A DNA stretch of 64,000 bases from Nocardia abscessus (GCF_015477775.1 NZ_JADLQO010000016.1:62001-126000); one strand, 5' to 3'. Shown: positions 1 to 8,367, counted from the stretch's first letter. Program-made: numbers and translations. Notes: generated by a model from the sequence alone, not told the origin.

Positions 1-39
1 TCACTGGTAAGTGTCGACGCCGAACCAGGAGCGACCCGA

Positions 40-618
40 ATGGGAAAGATCATCATCAGCGAGAACGTCTCCCTCGACGGAGTGATCCAGGACCCGACCG
101 GTGAGGAGGGCTTCGGGCGTGGCGGTTGGTTCCTCGGGATCGGGGACGAGGACCGCGAAGCGTGGGCCGAGCTCTTGCTCGGCGAGGCGCTGGCCGCCGA
201 GGCCCTGCTGCTCGGCAGGCGCAGCGACGAGTGGTTCGCCGCGCGCTGGCCGTCCAGGAGCGGCGCGTGGGCGGACAGATTGAACAGCCTGCCCAAGTAC
301 GTGGTGTCCTCGACGCTCCGGCAGCCCGAGTGGAGCAACGCGACCGTCCTCGCGGGTGAGGTGGTGCCCGAGGTCTCGAAGCTGAAGCGGGAGGTGGGCG
401 GTGACATCGTCGTCTACGCCAGCGCCCAGCTCGTCCACACGCTGCTCGAGCACGACCTCGTGGACGAACTGCGGCTGACCGTGTATCCGCTGGTGCTCGG
501 GGCCGGTCGGCGTCTCTTCGGCGAGACCGTCGCCGAAAAACAGTTGCGCCTCGTCGACGCCCGCACCGTCGGCGCGAGCCTCGTCTTCCTCGTCTACCGG
601 GCCGTCCGACACGCCTAG
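40..618 (+). CDS. RibD C-terminal / dihydrofolate reductase-fold family protein
   Basis: A 192-aa single-domain protein with the RibD_C/DHFR-like fold. The N-terminus MGKIIISENVSLDGVIQDP is the family signature. LLLGRRSDEWF follows near residues 56-66, then VVYASAQLVHTLLEHDLVD and the LVLGAGRRLF segment. Family members are NADPH-dependent reductases of uncertain substrate and are common as stand-alone genes in actinobacteria. The ATG is preceded by AGGAG at 27-31, eight bases upstream, which supports this start. The gene stands alone and is followed by a short repeat-bearing spacer. It is not a true FolA, because length and motifs differ. The family call is firm and the substrate is unknown. 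Confidence 0.88.
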   Translation: MGKIIISENVSLDGVIQDPTGEEGFGRGGWFLGIGDEDREAWAELLLGEALAAEALLLGRRSDEWFAARWPSRSGAWADRLNSLPKYVVSSTLRQPEWSNATVLAGEVVPEVSKLKREVGGDIVVYASAQLVHTLLEHDLVDELRLTVYPLVLGAGRRLFGETVAEKQLRLVDARTVGASLVFLVYRAVRHA

Positions 619-665
619 CGTGCGGGAACGGCCGTTACCCGATACCGACGACGACTGATCGGGCA

Positions 666-748
666 GTCGGGCCGACCGTGGGGCAGTCGACGGTGCGGTT
701 CGATTGTGCGGTCGGGCCGACCGTGGGCAGTCGACGGTGCGGCTCGAT
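666..748. repeat. Imperfect tandem duplication, two units of about 39 bp
   Basis: The segments 666-704 and 711-748 are the same sequence, differing by one G deletion and a T/C change. Both begin GTCGGGCCGACCGTGGG and end TCGAT. They lie between the RibD-like gene and argS. The inner GTCGGGCCGAC is itself palindromic. No coding function is seen. Confidence 0.8.
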
Positions 749-904
749 CGGGCGGGTCAGGGTGTCGGGGCGCTGTGGGCTGTGCTTCGACCGCGTCGAT
801 GGCCACCGGGCGATCCGCCACGGCGGTGCGCGCTGAAAGTCACGTGAACGATGCCGGGTTCATTGGGATACTGGCGCATCCCTACAACCAGGAGGATTCG
901 TCCC

Positions 905-2671
905 GTGACCCATTCCGGGGTTCTGCCATTGCTCGATCAGGTCGCCGCCGCTGTCTCCGACGCGATCGACCGAACCCGACCGGAGACGGCGGGGGCAGAC
1001 CCGGTGGTGCGACGATCCACCCACGCCGACTTCCAGTCCAACGCCGCGCTCGCGCTCGCGAAGCGGCTGAAGCTCCGGCCGTCGGATTACGCGGCCGAAC
1101 TGGCGACGGCACTGGCTTCCGCGCCCGGGCAGGTGTTCCGGTCGGTCGAGTTGTCCGGCCCGGGATTCCTGAATCTCACGGTGCCCGATCGAGCTGTCTG
1201 GCAGCAGGTCTCGGCGCGGCTGAGCGACGCGCGGCTCGGCGTGCCCGCCACCGAGGACGGACGCCGCACGGTGATCGACTATTCCGCGCCGAACATCGCC
1301 AAGGAGATGCACGTCGGGCATCTACGCACCACGATCATCGGTGACAGCTTGTCCCGCGTACTGGACTTTCTCGGCGCAGGGGTGATCCGCCAGAACCATC
1401 TCGGCGACTGGGGAACCCAGTTCGGGATGCTCATCCAATATCTCGACGAGCACCCGGAGGCGCGATGGCGGCACGACGAGCTCGACGGCGCGAATTCGGC
1501 GGTCTCGGCCCTCGACCGGCTCTACCGGACGGCGCGGGCCGCCTTCGACGCCGACCCGGACTTCGCCGACCGCTCCCGCGCGCGGGTGGTCGCCTTGCAG
1601 GCCGGTGATCCGCCCACCCTGGCCCGGTGGAGCGAGATCGTCGCCGAGTCGGAGAAGGCGTTCGGCGACATCTACGACCGCCTCGGCGTCCTGCTCACCC
1701 CCGAGGACAGCGTGGGCGAATCGTTCTACAACTCGATGCTCGCGGACACCATCGATGAGCTGGTCGCCAAGGGCATCGCGGTGGAAAGCGACGGCGCGCT
1801 GGTCGTGTTCTCCGAGACGGTGACCGGCCCCGACGATCAGCCGGTGCCGTTGATGGTGCGCAAACGCGACGGGGGATACGGCTACGACACCACCGATCTC
1901 GCGACCATCCGCTACCGGATCGGCGCTTTGCGTGCCGAGCGGCTGTTGTATGTGACCGACTCCCGCCAGGCCCTGCACTTCCAGTTGGTGTTCGAGACCG
2001 CGCGCCGCGCCGGTTGGCTCACCGAGGCGGTCGAGGCCGAGCACATCGCCTACGGCACCGTCCTCGGCCGCGACGGCAAGCCGTTCAAGACCCGCGCGGG
2101 CGGCACCGTGCGGCTGATGGACCTGCTCGATGACGCCGTGGCCGATGCCCGTCGCGTCGTACAGGAGAAGAACCCCGATCTGACCGCCGCCGAACTGGAT
2201 TCGATCGCCGAGCAGTCCGGGATCGGCGCGGTGAAGTACGCCGACCTGTCCACCTCACGGGTCAAGGACTACACCTTCGACCTCGCCCGCATGACCGCCC
2301 TCACCGGCAACACGGCGGTCTACCTGCAATACGCGCACGCCCGCATCCGCTCCATCCTCCGCAAAGCGGGTGAACCCACCCCTGTGGTCGATGCCGGACA
2401 GGCGCTCGAACCGGCCGAACGCGCACTCGCGCTCGAACTGGACGCGTACGGAAACACAGTCATCGAAGTGGCGGCCACCCTGGAACCACACCGCTTGTGC
2501 GGCTACCTCTACGAGCTGGCCCGCGACTTCACCGCCTTCTACGACAGCTGCCCGGTCCTGACCGCCGCCGAACCGACCCGCACCAACCGCCTCGCCCTGT
2601 GCGCGCTCACCGCCCGCACCCTGGCCCACGGGCTGGGTCTGCTGGGCATCGCAGCGCCCGAACGCATGTGA
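905..2671 (+). CDS. argS: Arginyl-tRNA synthetase (E. coli-type class I ArgRS)
   Basis: This 588-aa protein attaches arginine to tRNA-Arg. An N-terminal Add1-like tRNA-binding domain covers about residues 1-105. The HIGH-type signature reads SAPNIAKEMHVGHLRTTIIG near residue 125. GDWGTQFGMLI follows, then the degenerate KMSKS-equivalent GRDGKPFKTRAGGTV and a helical anticodon-binding domain ending in GLLGIAAPERM. The collinear match, from recall, is to the proteobacterial E. coli ArgRS rather than to the shorter mycobacterial enzyme, so this may be a second, transferred copy. The GTG start at 905 has AGGAGG at 890-895. A hairpin follows the stop codon. Confidence 0.95.
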   Translation: MTHSGVLPLLDQVAAAVSDAIDRTRPETAGADPVVRRSTHADFQSNAALALAKRLKLRPSDYAAELATALASAPGQVFRSVELSGPGFLNLTVPDRAVWQQVSARLSDARLGVPATEDGRRTVIDYSAPNIAKEMHVGHLRTTIIGDSLSRVLDFLGAGVIRQNHLGDWGTQFGMLIQYLDEHPEARWRHDELDGANSAVSALDRLYRTARAAFDADPDFADRSRARVVALQAGDPPTLARWSEIVAESEKAFGDIYDRLGVLLTPEDSVGESFYNSMLADTIDELVAKGIAVESDGALVVFSETVTGPDDQPVPLMVRKRDGGYGYDTTDLATIRYRIGALRAERLLYVTDSRQALHFQLVFETARRAGWLTEAVEAEHIAYGTVLGRDGKPFKTRAGGTVRLMDLLDDAVADARRVVQEKNPDLTAAELDSIAEQSGIGAVKYADLSTSRVKDYTFDLARMTALTGNTAVYLQYAHARIRSILRKAGEPTPVVDAGQALEPAERALALELDAYGNTVIEVAATLEPHRLCGYLYELARDFTAFYDSCPVLTAAEPTRTNRLALCALTARTLAHGLGLLGIAAPERM

Positions 2672-2681
2672 GCTCTCGCTC

Positions 2682-2730
2682 GTAGGGATACGGCTGTGGC
2701 CGAGTTACTTCGCAACAGCCATATCCCTAC
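2682..2730 (+). terminator. Hairpin terminator after argS
   Basis: The 16-nt arms at 2682-2697 (GTAGGGATACGGCTGT) and 2715-2730 pair with a single mismatch around a 17-nt loop. The stem starts 11 bases after the argS stop. There is no long U-tract, which is normal for actinobacterial terminators. Confidence 0.65.
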
Positions 2731-2792
2731 TGCGTATCGCGCAGCGAAACCGGTACGAGCGTGTCGAATTGACCAAGCGACCGCGATAAGGT

Positions 2793-2808
2793 ATGAACAA
2801 CCGTTCAT
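2793..2808. promoter_or_regulatory. Inverted repeat ATGAAC-N4-GTTCAT
   Basis: A perfect 6-bp inverted repeat with a 4-nt spacer lies in the gene-free stretch 2731-3017 between the argS terminator and the convergent regulator gene. It could be a small operator. No gene start is nearby, and nothing else was recognised in this spacer. Confidence 0.3.
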
Positions 2809-3017
2809 GCGACCGCCAGCGTCTGTGAAAGGTGTTGCAGAAGATGGGATTTCACAGGAGGCGGCTACTTGCGCACTTGCATCGGAACCGGCCATTGGCA
2901 CTTGACCCGAACAGGCGACACGCCGTTGCGGCACGAAAGAAAAGTTGATTAACCGAAGTTAGCTCAATCACATGAACAACAACAGCAACATCAACGGTAC
3001 GCCTGCACGCGGGAACA

Positions 3018-3049
3018 ACAACAGACCCGATTGTGGCCGGGTCTGTTGT
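3018..3049 (-). terminator. Strong 12-bp hairpin after the XRE gene
   Basis: ACAACAGACCCG at 3018-3029 pairs perfectly with CGGGTCTGTTGT at 3038-3049 around an 8-nt loop. It sits about 43 bases beyond the stop codon of the minus-strand regulator and probably terminates its transcript. Confidence 0.7.
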
Positions 3050-3091
3050 CCCAGTTGTGCCTATCGACGCGGAGCGCTGAGAGCGCAGCCT

Positions 3092-4279
3092 CTACAACAC
3101 GTCAGCCGCTATCGAGTCCAATCGGCGAACCGCACTCGATCGTGCCCATGGTGCGAGCGCGGCACGTGTATTGAGGTAAACCTCCCGCAGGCGTGGCGAT
3201 GTGTTGATCTTCGACAGCTCAACAGCACGTTCCGCTGCCCGGCATGCCCGATCAAGGTCCTCCCGGACAGTCAGTTTTGTCAGGTGGAGCAGCGCAAGCG
3301 CACGATCCCGTACGTCAGTCTCGGGGATGCGATCTATCGATGCTTCGATCGTCTCGACCGCCGCGCGCGTCTCGCCTGCCATTTCCAGACTCTTGCTCGT
3401 CAGGAGACCGGTGAGCCAATCACTCATGTAGTACGCGTACGAGACGTCAGGCGTTGTCGGGTTGGAGTGCTTCCCTGAGATTCGATCCAGAAGCGGCCAC
3501 GCCTCACGTGACCGCCCCGCGTACGCATACGCCTGCGCGGATTGCAGAAGCATGTAGTCGGCCATTCTCGGATCTGCCACGGGCAGCCTCATCGTTGCAT
3601 CGGCCAAGTCGGCCGCTGCCTGGTACCGATGGGTCCAGATCGCGAGCTGGGTTCTGTGGCACAGCATCCCAACCGCCACATCCTGATCACCTGCGTCCGT
3701 CGCATGGTCGTACGCGGCAACAAAGAGCCGATCGGACTTCTCGTATTGGCCCTGGTCCCATGCTGCCCATGCATTGCTTGCGGTGGCTTCGCTGGTGAGG
3801 GATTGAAGCTCCGGGCGAAGTCTCGACGGGCAGTCACGCAGCAGCGCAGTACAGGCCCGCGACTGAGCCTCGATGATCGGCTGTGCCGCGTTCGAGCCCA
3901 GCTGATCATCCAACAGCATCGCCGAGTGGATGGTTGTGCGCAAATGACCGATCGCATCCGGGGTGACTATCGGTACATCATCGCCGCGCAGCGCAGATGC
4001 ACCCACCAACACTCCTGTTGCGGCAAAGAATTGTCGCCGATCCACGTCGTCTCCAATCAACTTCCGGAACCGATCTTGTGCCCCATGGTCCGCGTCCGCC
4101 AGCAGTCTGTCCAGACCCGCCTGATGGGCGACACCCACTTGCACCGAAGGACGGCCCTCCCAGAAACTGACCGTTCGCTGGCTGCAACGCAAAGCCTCCG
4201 CAAGGCCGTTCTGTGTCAGCCTGCATGCAGTCCGTAGCGCCTTCACATCAGCACCAGTCCACACCGTCACGCCCGTCAC
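3092..4279 (-). CDS. XRE-family regulator with TPR-like C-terminal domain
   Basis: About 395 aa. An N-terminal Cro/C1-type helix-turn-helix (VKALRTACRLTQNGLAEALR, then SQRTVSFWEGR) covers residues 5-60. The DRRQFFAATGVLVGA segment is the hydrophobic linker typical of this actinobacterial family. The remaining 280 residues are helical TPR-like (WDQGQYEKSDRLFVAAYDHA, YAYAGRSREAWPLLDRI). Such proteins usually read a peptide or small ligand through the TPR part. The gene diverges from a three-gene overlapping operon that it may control. Start choice is uncertain: GTG codons at 4300, 4279, 4270 and 4264 are all possible, and an AGGGGG tract lies just upstream of the 4279 codon. Confidence 0.82.
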   Translation of the reverse strand: MTGVTVWTGADVKALRTACRLTQNGLAEALRCSQRTVSFWEGRPSVQVGVAHQAGLDRLLADADHGAQDRFRKLIGDDVDRRQFFAATGVLVGASALRGDDVPIVTPDAIGHLRTTIHSAMLLDDQLGSNAAQPIIEAQSRACTALLRDCPSRLRPELQSLTSEATASNAWAAWDQGQYEKSDRLFVAAYDHATDAGDQDVAVGMLCHRTQLAIWTHRYQAAADLADATMRLPVADPRMADYMLLQSAQAYAYAGRSREAWPLLDRISGKHSNPTTPDVSYAYYMSDWLTGLLTSKSLEMAGETRAAVETIEASIDRIPETDVRDRALALLHLTKLTVREDLDRACRAAERAVELSKINTSPRLREVYLNTRAALAPWARSSAVRRLDSIAADVL

Positions 4280-4301
4280 CGTGCCCCCTGTCGACTCCAC
4301 T

Positions 4302-4320
4302 GGTATCGATTGGTAATACC
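4302..4320. promoter_or_regulatory. Candidate operator between the divergent XRE gene and small-gene operon
   Basis: GGTAT at 4302-4306 and ATACC at 4316-4320 form an inverted repeat in the divergent spacer, 20 to 40 bases upstream of the regulator start. It is a plausible autoregulatory site, inferred from position only. Confidence 0.35.
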
Positions 4321-4529
4321 TGCGCCTGCCCTACCTTCCACCCAGAATCCTCCCCCGGCAACCTTGGATAGGTACCCGGAACCGGGAAAACCTCTCGCAC
4401 AACCCAACCCCCGTGCGAGAGGGCACCAGAGACGAGCACGGCGCATTGTCTCCGGTGGCAAATGCCCGCCCCGGTTTCGGGTCCACCATTCCATCCAGGA
4501 CGCAGCGTCAGTCGTTCAAGTCAGGGGAC

Positions 4530-5024
4530 ATGTTTATGGATTCGCCGAAAAGAATTGGGGACACACCATTGTCGGTGTGCCACTTCTACCGAAAGGTGTG
4601 TGATCTGCCCGCCGAGGTTCACCCGCCACATCTGGGGCGGATCACGCTGCGTGCGGGCCGGGTGTGTGGGTTGATGATGCCCGCCTTCATCGGCTCGGAG
4701 GTCAAGGCATGGATGCACCGCCACGACTACCGCGTGGGGCCGATCTTGACTCACCCGCGCTATCAGCGTTGGACGTTCCTGACCCGCCCTGACCTGCCGA
4801 CCGACGTCCGGCTGTATGCGGAGCTGTCACGGCTGAACGTGTCCATCCTCGGTGCCGGAGGCAGCATCAGCTTGCCCGGACCTGGACAGCGCCCCGGCCT
4901 GTTCCGGGCATGGGTACACCCACCCCGTGACCCCTACCGCCCACCGGGGCGGGTCGTGGTCGAGGCCATCCGGGGATGCGCCGCCCAGCACGCGCGTCAG
5001 CGCCGGGCGATGGCGTATGCCTGA
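4530..5024 (+). CDS. Actinobacterial hypothetical protein, first gene of overlapping trio
   Basis: A 164-aa protein with no recognised enzyme motif. Landmarks are GRITLRAGRVCGLMMPAFIG (residues about 35-55), WMHRHDYRVGPILTHPRYQRW, and a C-terminal segment GAGGSISLPGPGQRPG...VVVEAIRGCAA. Families with this layout sit beside XRE/TPR regulators in Nocardia-like genomes. Two ATGs at 4530 and 4536 are possible; an AGGGGA tract lies just before the first. The stop codon overlaps the next gene's start in TATGCCTGA. A truncated homologue of the C-terminal third is found at 7938-8123. Confidence 0.7.
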   Translation: MFMDSPKRIGDTPLSVCHFYRKVCDLPAEVHPPHLGRITLRAGRVCGLMMPAFIGSEVKAWMHRHDYRVGPILTHPRYQRWTFLTRPDLPTDVRLYAELSRLNVSILGAGGSISLPGPGQRPGLFRAWVHPPRDPYRPPGRVVVEAIRGCAAQHARQRRAMAYA

Positions 5025-5349
5025 CCACAGCAGCACGGCCACAGTGCCATTCGGATGCGGCCCAGGCTGTGACCCGTGGATCACCGTCGAACACTGCGGC
5101 ATGGCCACCCTGAATCCGGCAACCGGTGAGGTCTCCTCGGTGAAATGCCCATCCATGAACTGCTTCGGACAAATGGTGAAGATCGTCAACGGCCGCATGG
5201 CCGATCACGACTCCCCGATGGACATCGCACTCGCAGGCCAGAAATGCCCGTGGATCGGCATCCGCGTCGTATTCGACACCACGCGATACCCCGGACACGC
5301 CACCCAGCCCGGCCCGCCGCCAGTCCAGCCGCCGCAGGCCGGACGGTGA
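5017..5349 (+). CDS. Cysteine-rich small protein, second gene of trio
   Basis: A 110-aa protein starting at the ATG inside TATGCCTGA, so its start overlaps the previous gene by eight bases and translation is probably coupled. CGPGCDPW and EHCG near the N-terminus, then KCPSMNCFG and QKCPW, give seven cysteines in a pattern that could bind a metal. This is inference. A proline-rich tail (PGPPPVQPPQ) ends the protein. The function is unknown, and the conserved neighbourhood suggests it acts together with the flanking genes. Confidence 0.65.
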   Translation: MPDHSSTATVPFGCGPGCDPWITVEHCGMATLNPATGEVSSVKCPSMNCFGQMVKIVNGRMADHDSPMDIALAGQKCPWIGIRVVFDTTRYPGHATQPGPPPVQPPQAGR

Positions 5350-5660
5350 CCGACGACCAGGACGCCGAGCGCAACGCCGCCGAACTCGAAGTCCTCACCG
5401 ACGTGATCGGCACTCTCATGACCGCCACTGCGGATGCCGTGCGAGACGGGATGACAGACACCACCCGCGTCCGCCTGATGGCGATGGTCGTCTTCGAGCT
5501 GATCTCCAGCGCCCGCACCGCCGCCGCGCCGCACACCGGCCGCTTGTACGCCGCGCCGATGCTCGATCCGATCATCGACAACATCCCCGCCGCTGACGAC
5601 CTCACTTTCCTCGATCTGCTGATACCCGCGATCATCGGCCAGCACATCACCGGCACCTGA
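5346..5660 (+). CDS. Small acidic alpha-helical protein, third gene of trio
   Basis: A 104-aa protein starting at a GTG that overlaps the upstream stop in GTGA. It is acidic at the N-terminus (VTDDQDAERNAAELEVLTDV), and the middle is hydrophobic helix without clear membrane length. It ends FLDLLIPAIIGQHITGT. No family is recognised. Codon use is strongly GC-biased at third positions, which supports a real gene. The operon ends here; a hairpin follows at 5756-5819. Confidence 0.62.
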   Translation: MTDDQDAERNAAELEVLTDVIGTLMTATADAVRDGMTDTTRVRLMAMVVFELISSARTAAAPHTGRLYAAPMLDPIIDNIPAADDLTFLDLLIPAIIGQHITGT

Positions 5661-5755
5661 CAACAACCTCCCCGGACCGCCCCGGCACGCCACGCGCCCC
5701 CTGGTCCCCCCTTTGCACCGCAGGGGAAGCACCCACGTGCAGGGGCACCCAAAAG

Positions 5756-5819
5756 GGGAAGGCTGCGCGGACGGGACTCCACATCGGTGTGCCCAACCGA
5801 ACCCGCCCCCAGCCTTCCC
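5756..5819 (+). terminator. Long-loop inverted repeat after the trio operon
   Basis: GGGAAGGCTG at 5756-5765 and CAGCCTTCCC at 5810-5819 are perfect 10-bp complements enclosing 44 bases. This could end the operon transcript, but the long loop makes it uncertain. Confidence 0.4.
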
Positions 5820-6018
5820 ACGATCTGACTCAAAAGCTCTGAGCAACAATGTTGCCCGGAGAACGGCTGTATGTAGAGCGATGATGACTCCGGTTCCGGC
5901 ATCCGACGACTACGACACCCGCCCCCGGCGTCGCTTGCCCGGTGACGCGTGCGGGCGCGAAACTGACTGCTCGAACCCGCGATACCCATACAGCCAACAC
6001 GAGGGAAAGGCCCGGCCA

Positions 6019-6498
6019 GTGGACGACGAACAGATCGGTTTCGATATCGAATTCGATGACAAAACCCAAGCATTCCTTGATTGGGTTGCGCCCGAACGCA
6101 TGGAATCAGGGGTGCGCGCATTCCTCTCGGCAACGGTTCCGGATATGGCGGATGACGCGGCCTGGTGGAAGCCGCCGCTTTCGACCCGGACCATGGAAGC
6201 GGCGAAACAGTTGTTCGGCGAGCCCGGATTGACTGCCACAGAAAACCGCGAGCTCGCCGACGGGTTTATCCGATTCCTGGGCGAATGCTATGTGCGGCGT
6301 GGCGGCCTGCAATGGACGAACCGGCCCGGATGGGGTCAGCCACTGTATACCGATTTCGGCCCAGCTGTGCAGGGTGACGATACCCGCAGCATGGTAGCGA
6401 TCGCGCAAGACCTGGCCGACAGCGACGGCCCCAGATTGATCGAATACAACATCTCTGAGGCTGTACGCCAAACACGGAAATCGCGCAATATCACATAA
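6019..6498 (+). CDS. Small acidic protein, candidate partner of the downstream nuclease-like protein
   Basis: 159 aa from a GTG at 6019 with GAGGGAAAGG just upstream; an ATG at 5881 in the same frame is an alternative. The acidic N-terminus (VDDEQIGFDIEFDDK) is followed by FIRFLGECYVRRGGLQWTNR and GQPLYTDFGPAVQ. That FLGE...GG.W layout resembles small immunity or adaptor proteins found beside polymorphic toxins, recalled only in general terms. The gene ends 37 bases before a gene for a coiled-coil protein with a nuclease-like N-terminus. The toxin-immunity reading is inference. Confidence 0.62.
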   Translation: MDDEQIGFDIEFDDKTQAFLDWVAPERMESGVRAFLSATVPDMADDAAWWKPPLSTRTMEAAKQLFGEPGLTATENRELADGFIRFLGECYVRRGGLQWTNRPGWGQPLYTDFGPAVQGDDTRSMVAIAQDLADSDGPRLIEYNISEAVRQTRKSRNIT

Positions 6499-6535
6499 TG
6501 ACCTGAATTTCTTTGCGTAACGGGGGTGGGCATCC

Positions 6536-7615
6536 GTGCCCGATGAATACAACGCCGTCCGCAAGAGCTTGTCCAGGTACGAACTCGGTTTGTACTTCGA
6601 ACTAGGCAGAGCGCACGAGCGGGGAGAGACCCCGGAAAAAGGTTGGGTTCGCCAGTTCAGGATAGTGACTGATCGAGGCGCGCGAATCTTGGATTCGGCT
6701 CGAACCCAGGGCCGAGGCGTCCAAGGGGTCGAACGTAAATCGGGTCGCGTCAACGAGGCAGATGCCCGCACTCAACTACGCAAGGAGCGGGACGGACTAA
6801 AGTCCGGCCAGATCACTCATTCCCGATGGGAAACAGTGGCCGGTGAAACAATTCCGGACAAAGTCCGCGAAGACCTGCGGGACATGGCCCGTGATTTCGG
6901 TGACAAATTCCAGCACGTGATCATTTCTCGCGCCGACGCACTCCGCGCAATGCAACTCGGTCAATCGCTGGCATCTCAGCAGTTGGAACTGATCAAGCCG
7001 TACGAACTGAATCGAGCCGACCGAGCGCGGGAACGGCTGGCGAAGATACGCGAAATTGTGCGAGCACAGGAGCGCGCCGAAGGATTCCGGAAGATGCAGC
7101 AGTTCCGGGAAGCTGCTGTGCGCGGCCGGGCGGATGCCCCGCAGCAGGTCGAACGCGACCGGCAGGCCCGCGAGCAAGCCGAGCGAGCCAGGCAAGCACT
7201 CCGAACGCCGGAAGCCGAGCGGGCGCGGGTGGAAAGGGAAGCAGCCGAACGGGTCGCGCGGGAATTCCCGCCACCCGGGCAGTACCCGCAACGGGAAGCC
7301 GTCGACGCCGGAGAACAATCGGCTCGAGAAGCGGCCGACACCGCCACGGCTGAGCGGGAAGCAGCCGAGGCACGCGCGGCAGCCGAGAAGGAACGCGAGG
7401 CTTCCTTGCAGAAGCTGAACAAGGCGCGGAACGCGGCGTTCAAGGAGTTGGACGAGAAAGGGCGTCTGTCGGAGGTGGAAAAAGTTCTCTGGCTTGGGCA
7501 GGCGCAGCACCCACTAGCAGCGGTGAGACAGCCACCTGGTTCTGCGCCGGGCGTTGTTCGTGGCGGCACCGGACAAGGACAGGAACGCTCACGCGGACTA
7601 TCCCGCGAAAAATAG
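6536..7615 (+). CDS. Coiled-coil protein with candidate PD-(D/E)XK nuclease-like N-terminal domain
   Basis: 359 aa from GTG 6536. Residues 1-140 form a compact domain: RIVTDRGARILDSA, then GVERKSG and a Gln-bearing helix EADARTQLRKE. The spacing D53...E66-R-K68...Q80 fits the PD-(D/E)XK catalytic pattern seen in restriction-like nuclease toxins. Residues about 155-320 are an extremely charged Arg/Glu/Ala helix predicted to form a long coiled coil. The tail is Gly/Arg-rich. There is no signal peptide or WXG motif. Paired with the acidic gene upstream, it could be a toxin or a DNA-processing protein. The sequence motif is visible and the function is inferred. Confidence 0.65.
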   Translation: MPDEYNAVRKSLSRYELGLYFELGRAHERGETPEKGWVRQFRIVTDRGARILDSARTQGRGVQGVERKSGRVNEADARTQLRKERDGLKSGQITHSRWETVAGETIPDKVREDLRDMARDFGDKFQHVIISRADALRAMQLGQSLASQQLELIKPYELNRADRARERLAKIREIVRAQERAEGFRKMQQFREAAVRGRADAPQQVERDRQAREQAERARQALRTPEAERARVEREAAERVAREFPPPGQYPQREAVDAGEQSAREAADTATAEREAAEARAAAEKEREASLQKLNKARNAAFKELDEKGRLSEVEKVLWLGQAQHPLAAVRQPPGSAPGVVRGGTGQGQERSRGLSREK

Positions 7616-7937
7616 CCGTCCGCGCTCGCTCGGCTCACAGTGGGGCCGCCCCCTGGTTGGGAATGGGTTCGGGTCGCACGGTGGGTTGTGCGGCAGCAGT
7701 GCCAGCCCTTCGCGTCCGCTCGTCCTCGGATGCAAGGGAGCATTCGCGGGTTAGTGGGGTGCGGGATGTTCTCGGGATTCGTTGTAGCGCAGCAGAAGAA
7801 AGTTGGCACATCCTACTGGGAGAAGAAAGAGGAGAAAGGAGAAGTAGGAAACCTCCAACAGAATTTGCCGAATTTCCCATCGCTATCGCCGCAGTTCGCG
7901 GCGCACGATTGCGCAGTCTTCATATACCCTCTTGTGA
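7616..7937. other. Intergenic stretch with a polypurine tract inside a small inverted repeat
   Basis: No gene was found. TCCTACT at 7811-7817 and AGTAGGA at 7843-7849 are perfect complements that enclose an almost pure purine run (GGGAGAAGAAAGAGGAG onward). This strand asymmetry is unusual for the window. It may be only local low complexity. Confidence 0.45.
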
Positions 7938-8123
7938 ATTCTCTCGATCGGCCGCACCGGCGGCATCATCGCCCTCCCCAGCCCGGGCGATCGGTCCGCC
8001 CACTTGCGCCGCTGGGTCGAGCCACCGCGCGGACCGATCCGCCCGTCCGGACTGCTCGTGGTCCAGGCGATCCGCGCCTGCGGCCGACGACCCGGGCCCA
8101 GGAGGTCGGCCCGCTATGCCTGA
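7938..8123 (+). pseudogene. 5'-truncated homologue of the first trio gene (4530-5024)
   Basis: After a TGA at 7935-7937, this frame reads IGRTGGIIALPSPGDRS, then WVEPPRGPIRPSGLLVVQAI and a stop. It aligns with the C-terminal 60 residues of the protein at 4530-5024 (GAGGSISLPGPGQRPG, WVHPPRDPYRPPGRVVVEAI). Only this end remains and no start codon is retained. Its stop overlaps the next ATG within TATGCCTGA, the same junction as at 5016-5024. It is best read as a decayed paralogous operon. Confidence 0.72.
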
Positions 8124-8367
8124 GCCGGCGACGAACGCGACCATCAACCCGTTCCCCGTCCGCGCCGACCGATCGCGCTCGAAATACGCCCACGACAACC
8201 CCCGGTGGGCCGTATCGAGCCGCCGAAACGCCGCCATCGCCGCCACCCTGCACCGCGCCTGCGGTTTCACCACCTGCTCAACCCTGGTCGCCGCGATCAT
8301 CGTCTCCTGCAACGACTTCGCCTACTTCCGCGACCGCCCCCCGGCAACCGAACTCCATCTGATGTGA
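8116..8367 (+). CDS. Small hypothetical protein downstream of the truncated copy
   Basis: An 83-aa protein from an ATG with AGGAGG at 8100-8105, spaced ten bases away. Nearly all third codon positions are G or C, which supports coding. It contains two or three Cys residues (ACGFTTCST, IVSCND) and a hydrophobic segment TLVAAIIV. It is not recognisably similar to the cysteine-rich second gene of the trio although it holds the same relative place. Function unknown. Confidence 0.6.
   Translation: MPEPATNATINPFPVRADRSRSKYAHDNPRWAVSSRRNAAIAATLHRACGFTTCSTLVAAIIVSCNDFAYFRDRPPATELHLM

Noticed and set aside
2972..3478. Plus-strand 168-codon frame starting MNNNSNINGT
   Set aside because: It runs through the terminator hairpin and antisense to the 3' end of the XRE gene, with poor codon bias.
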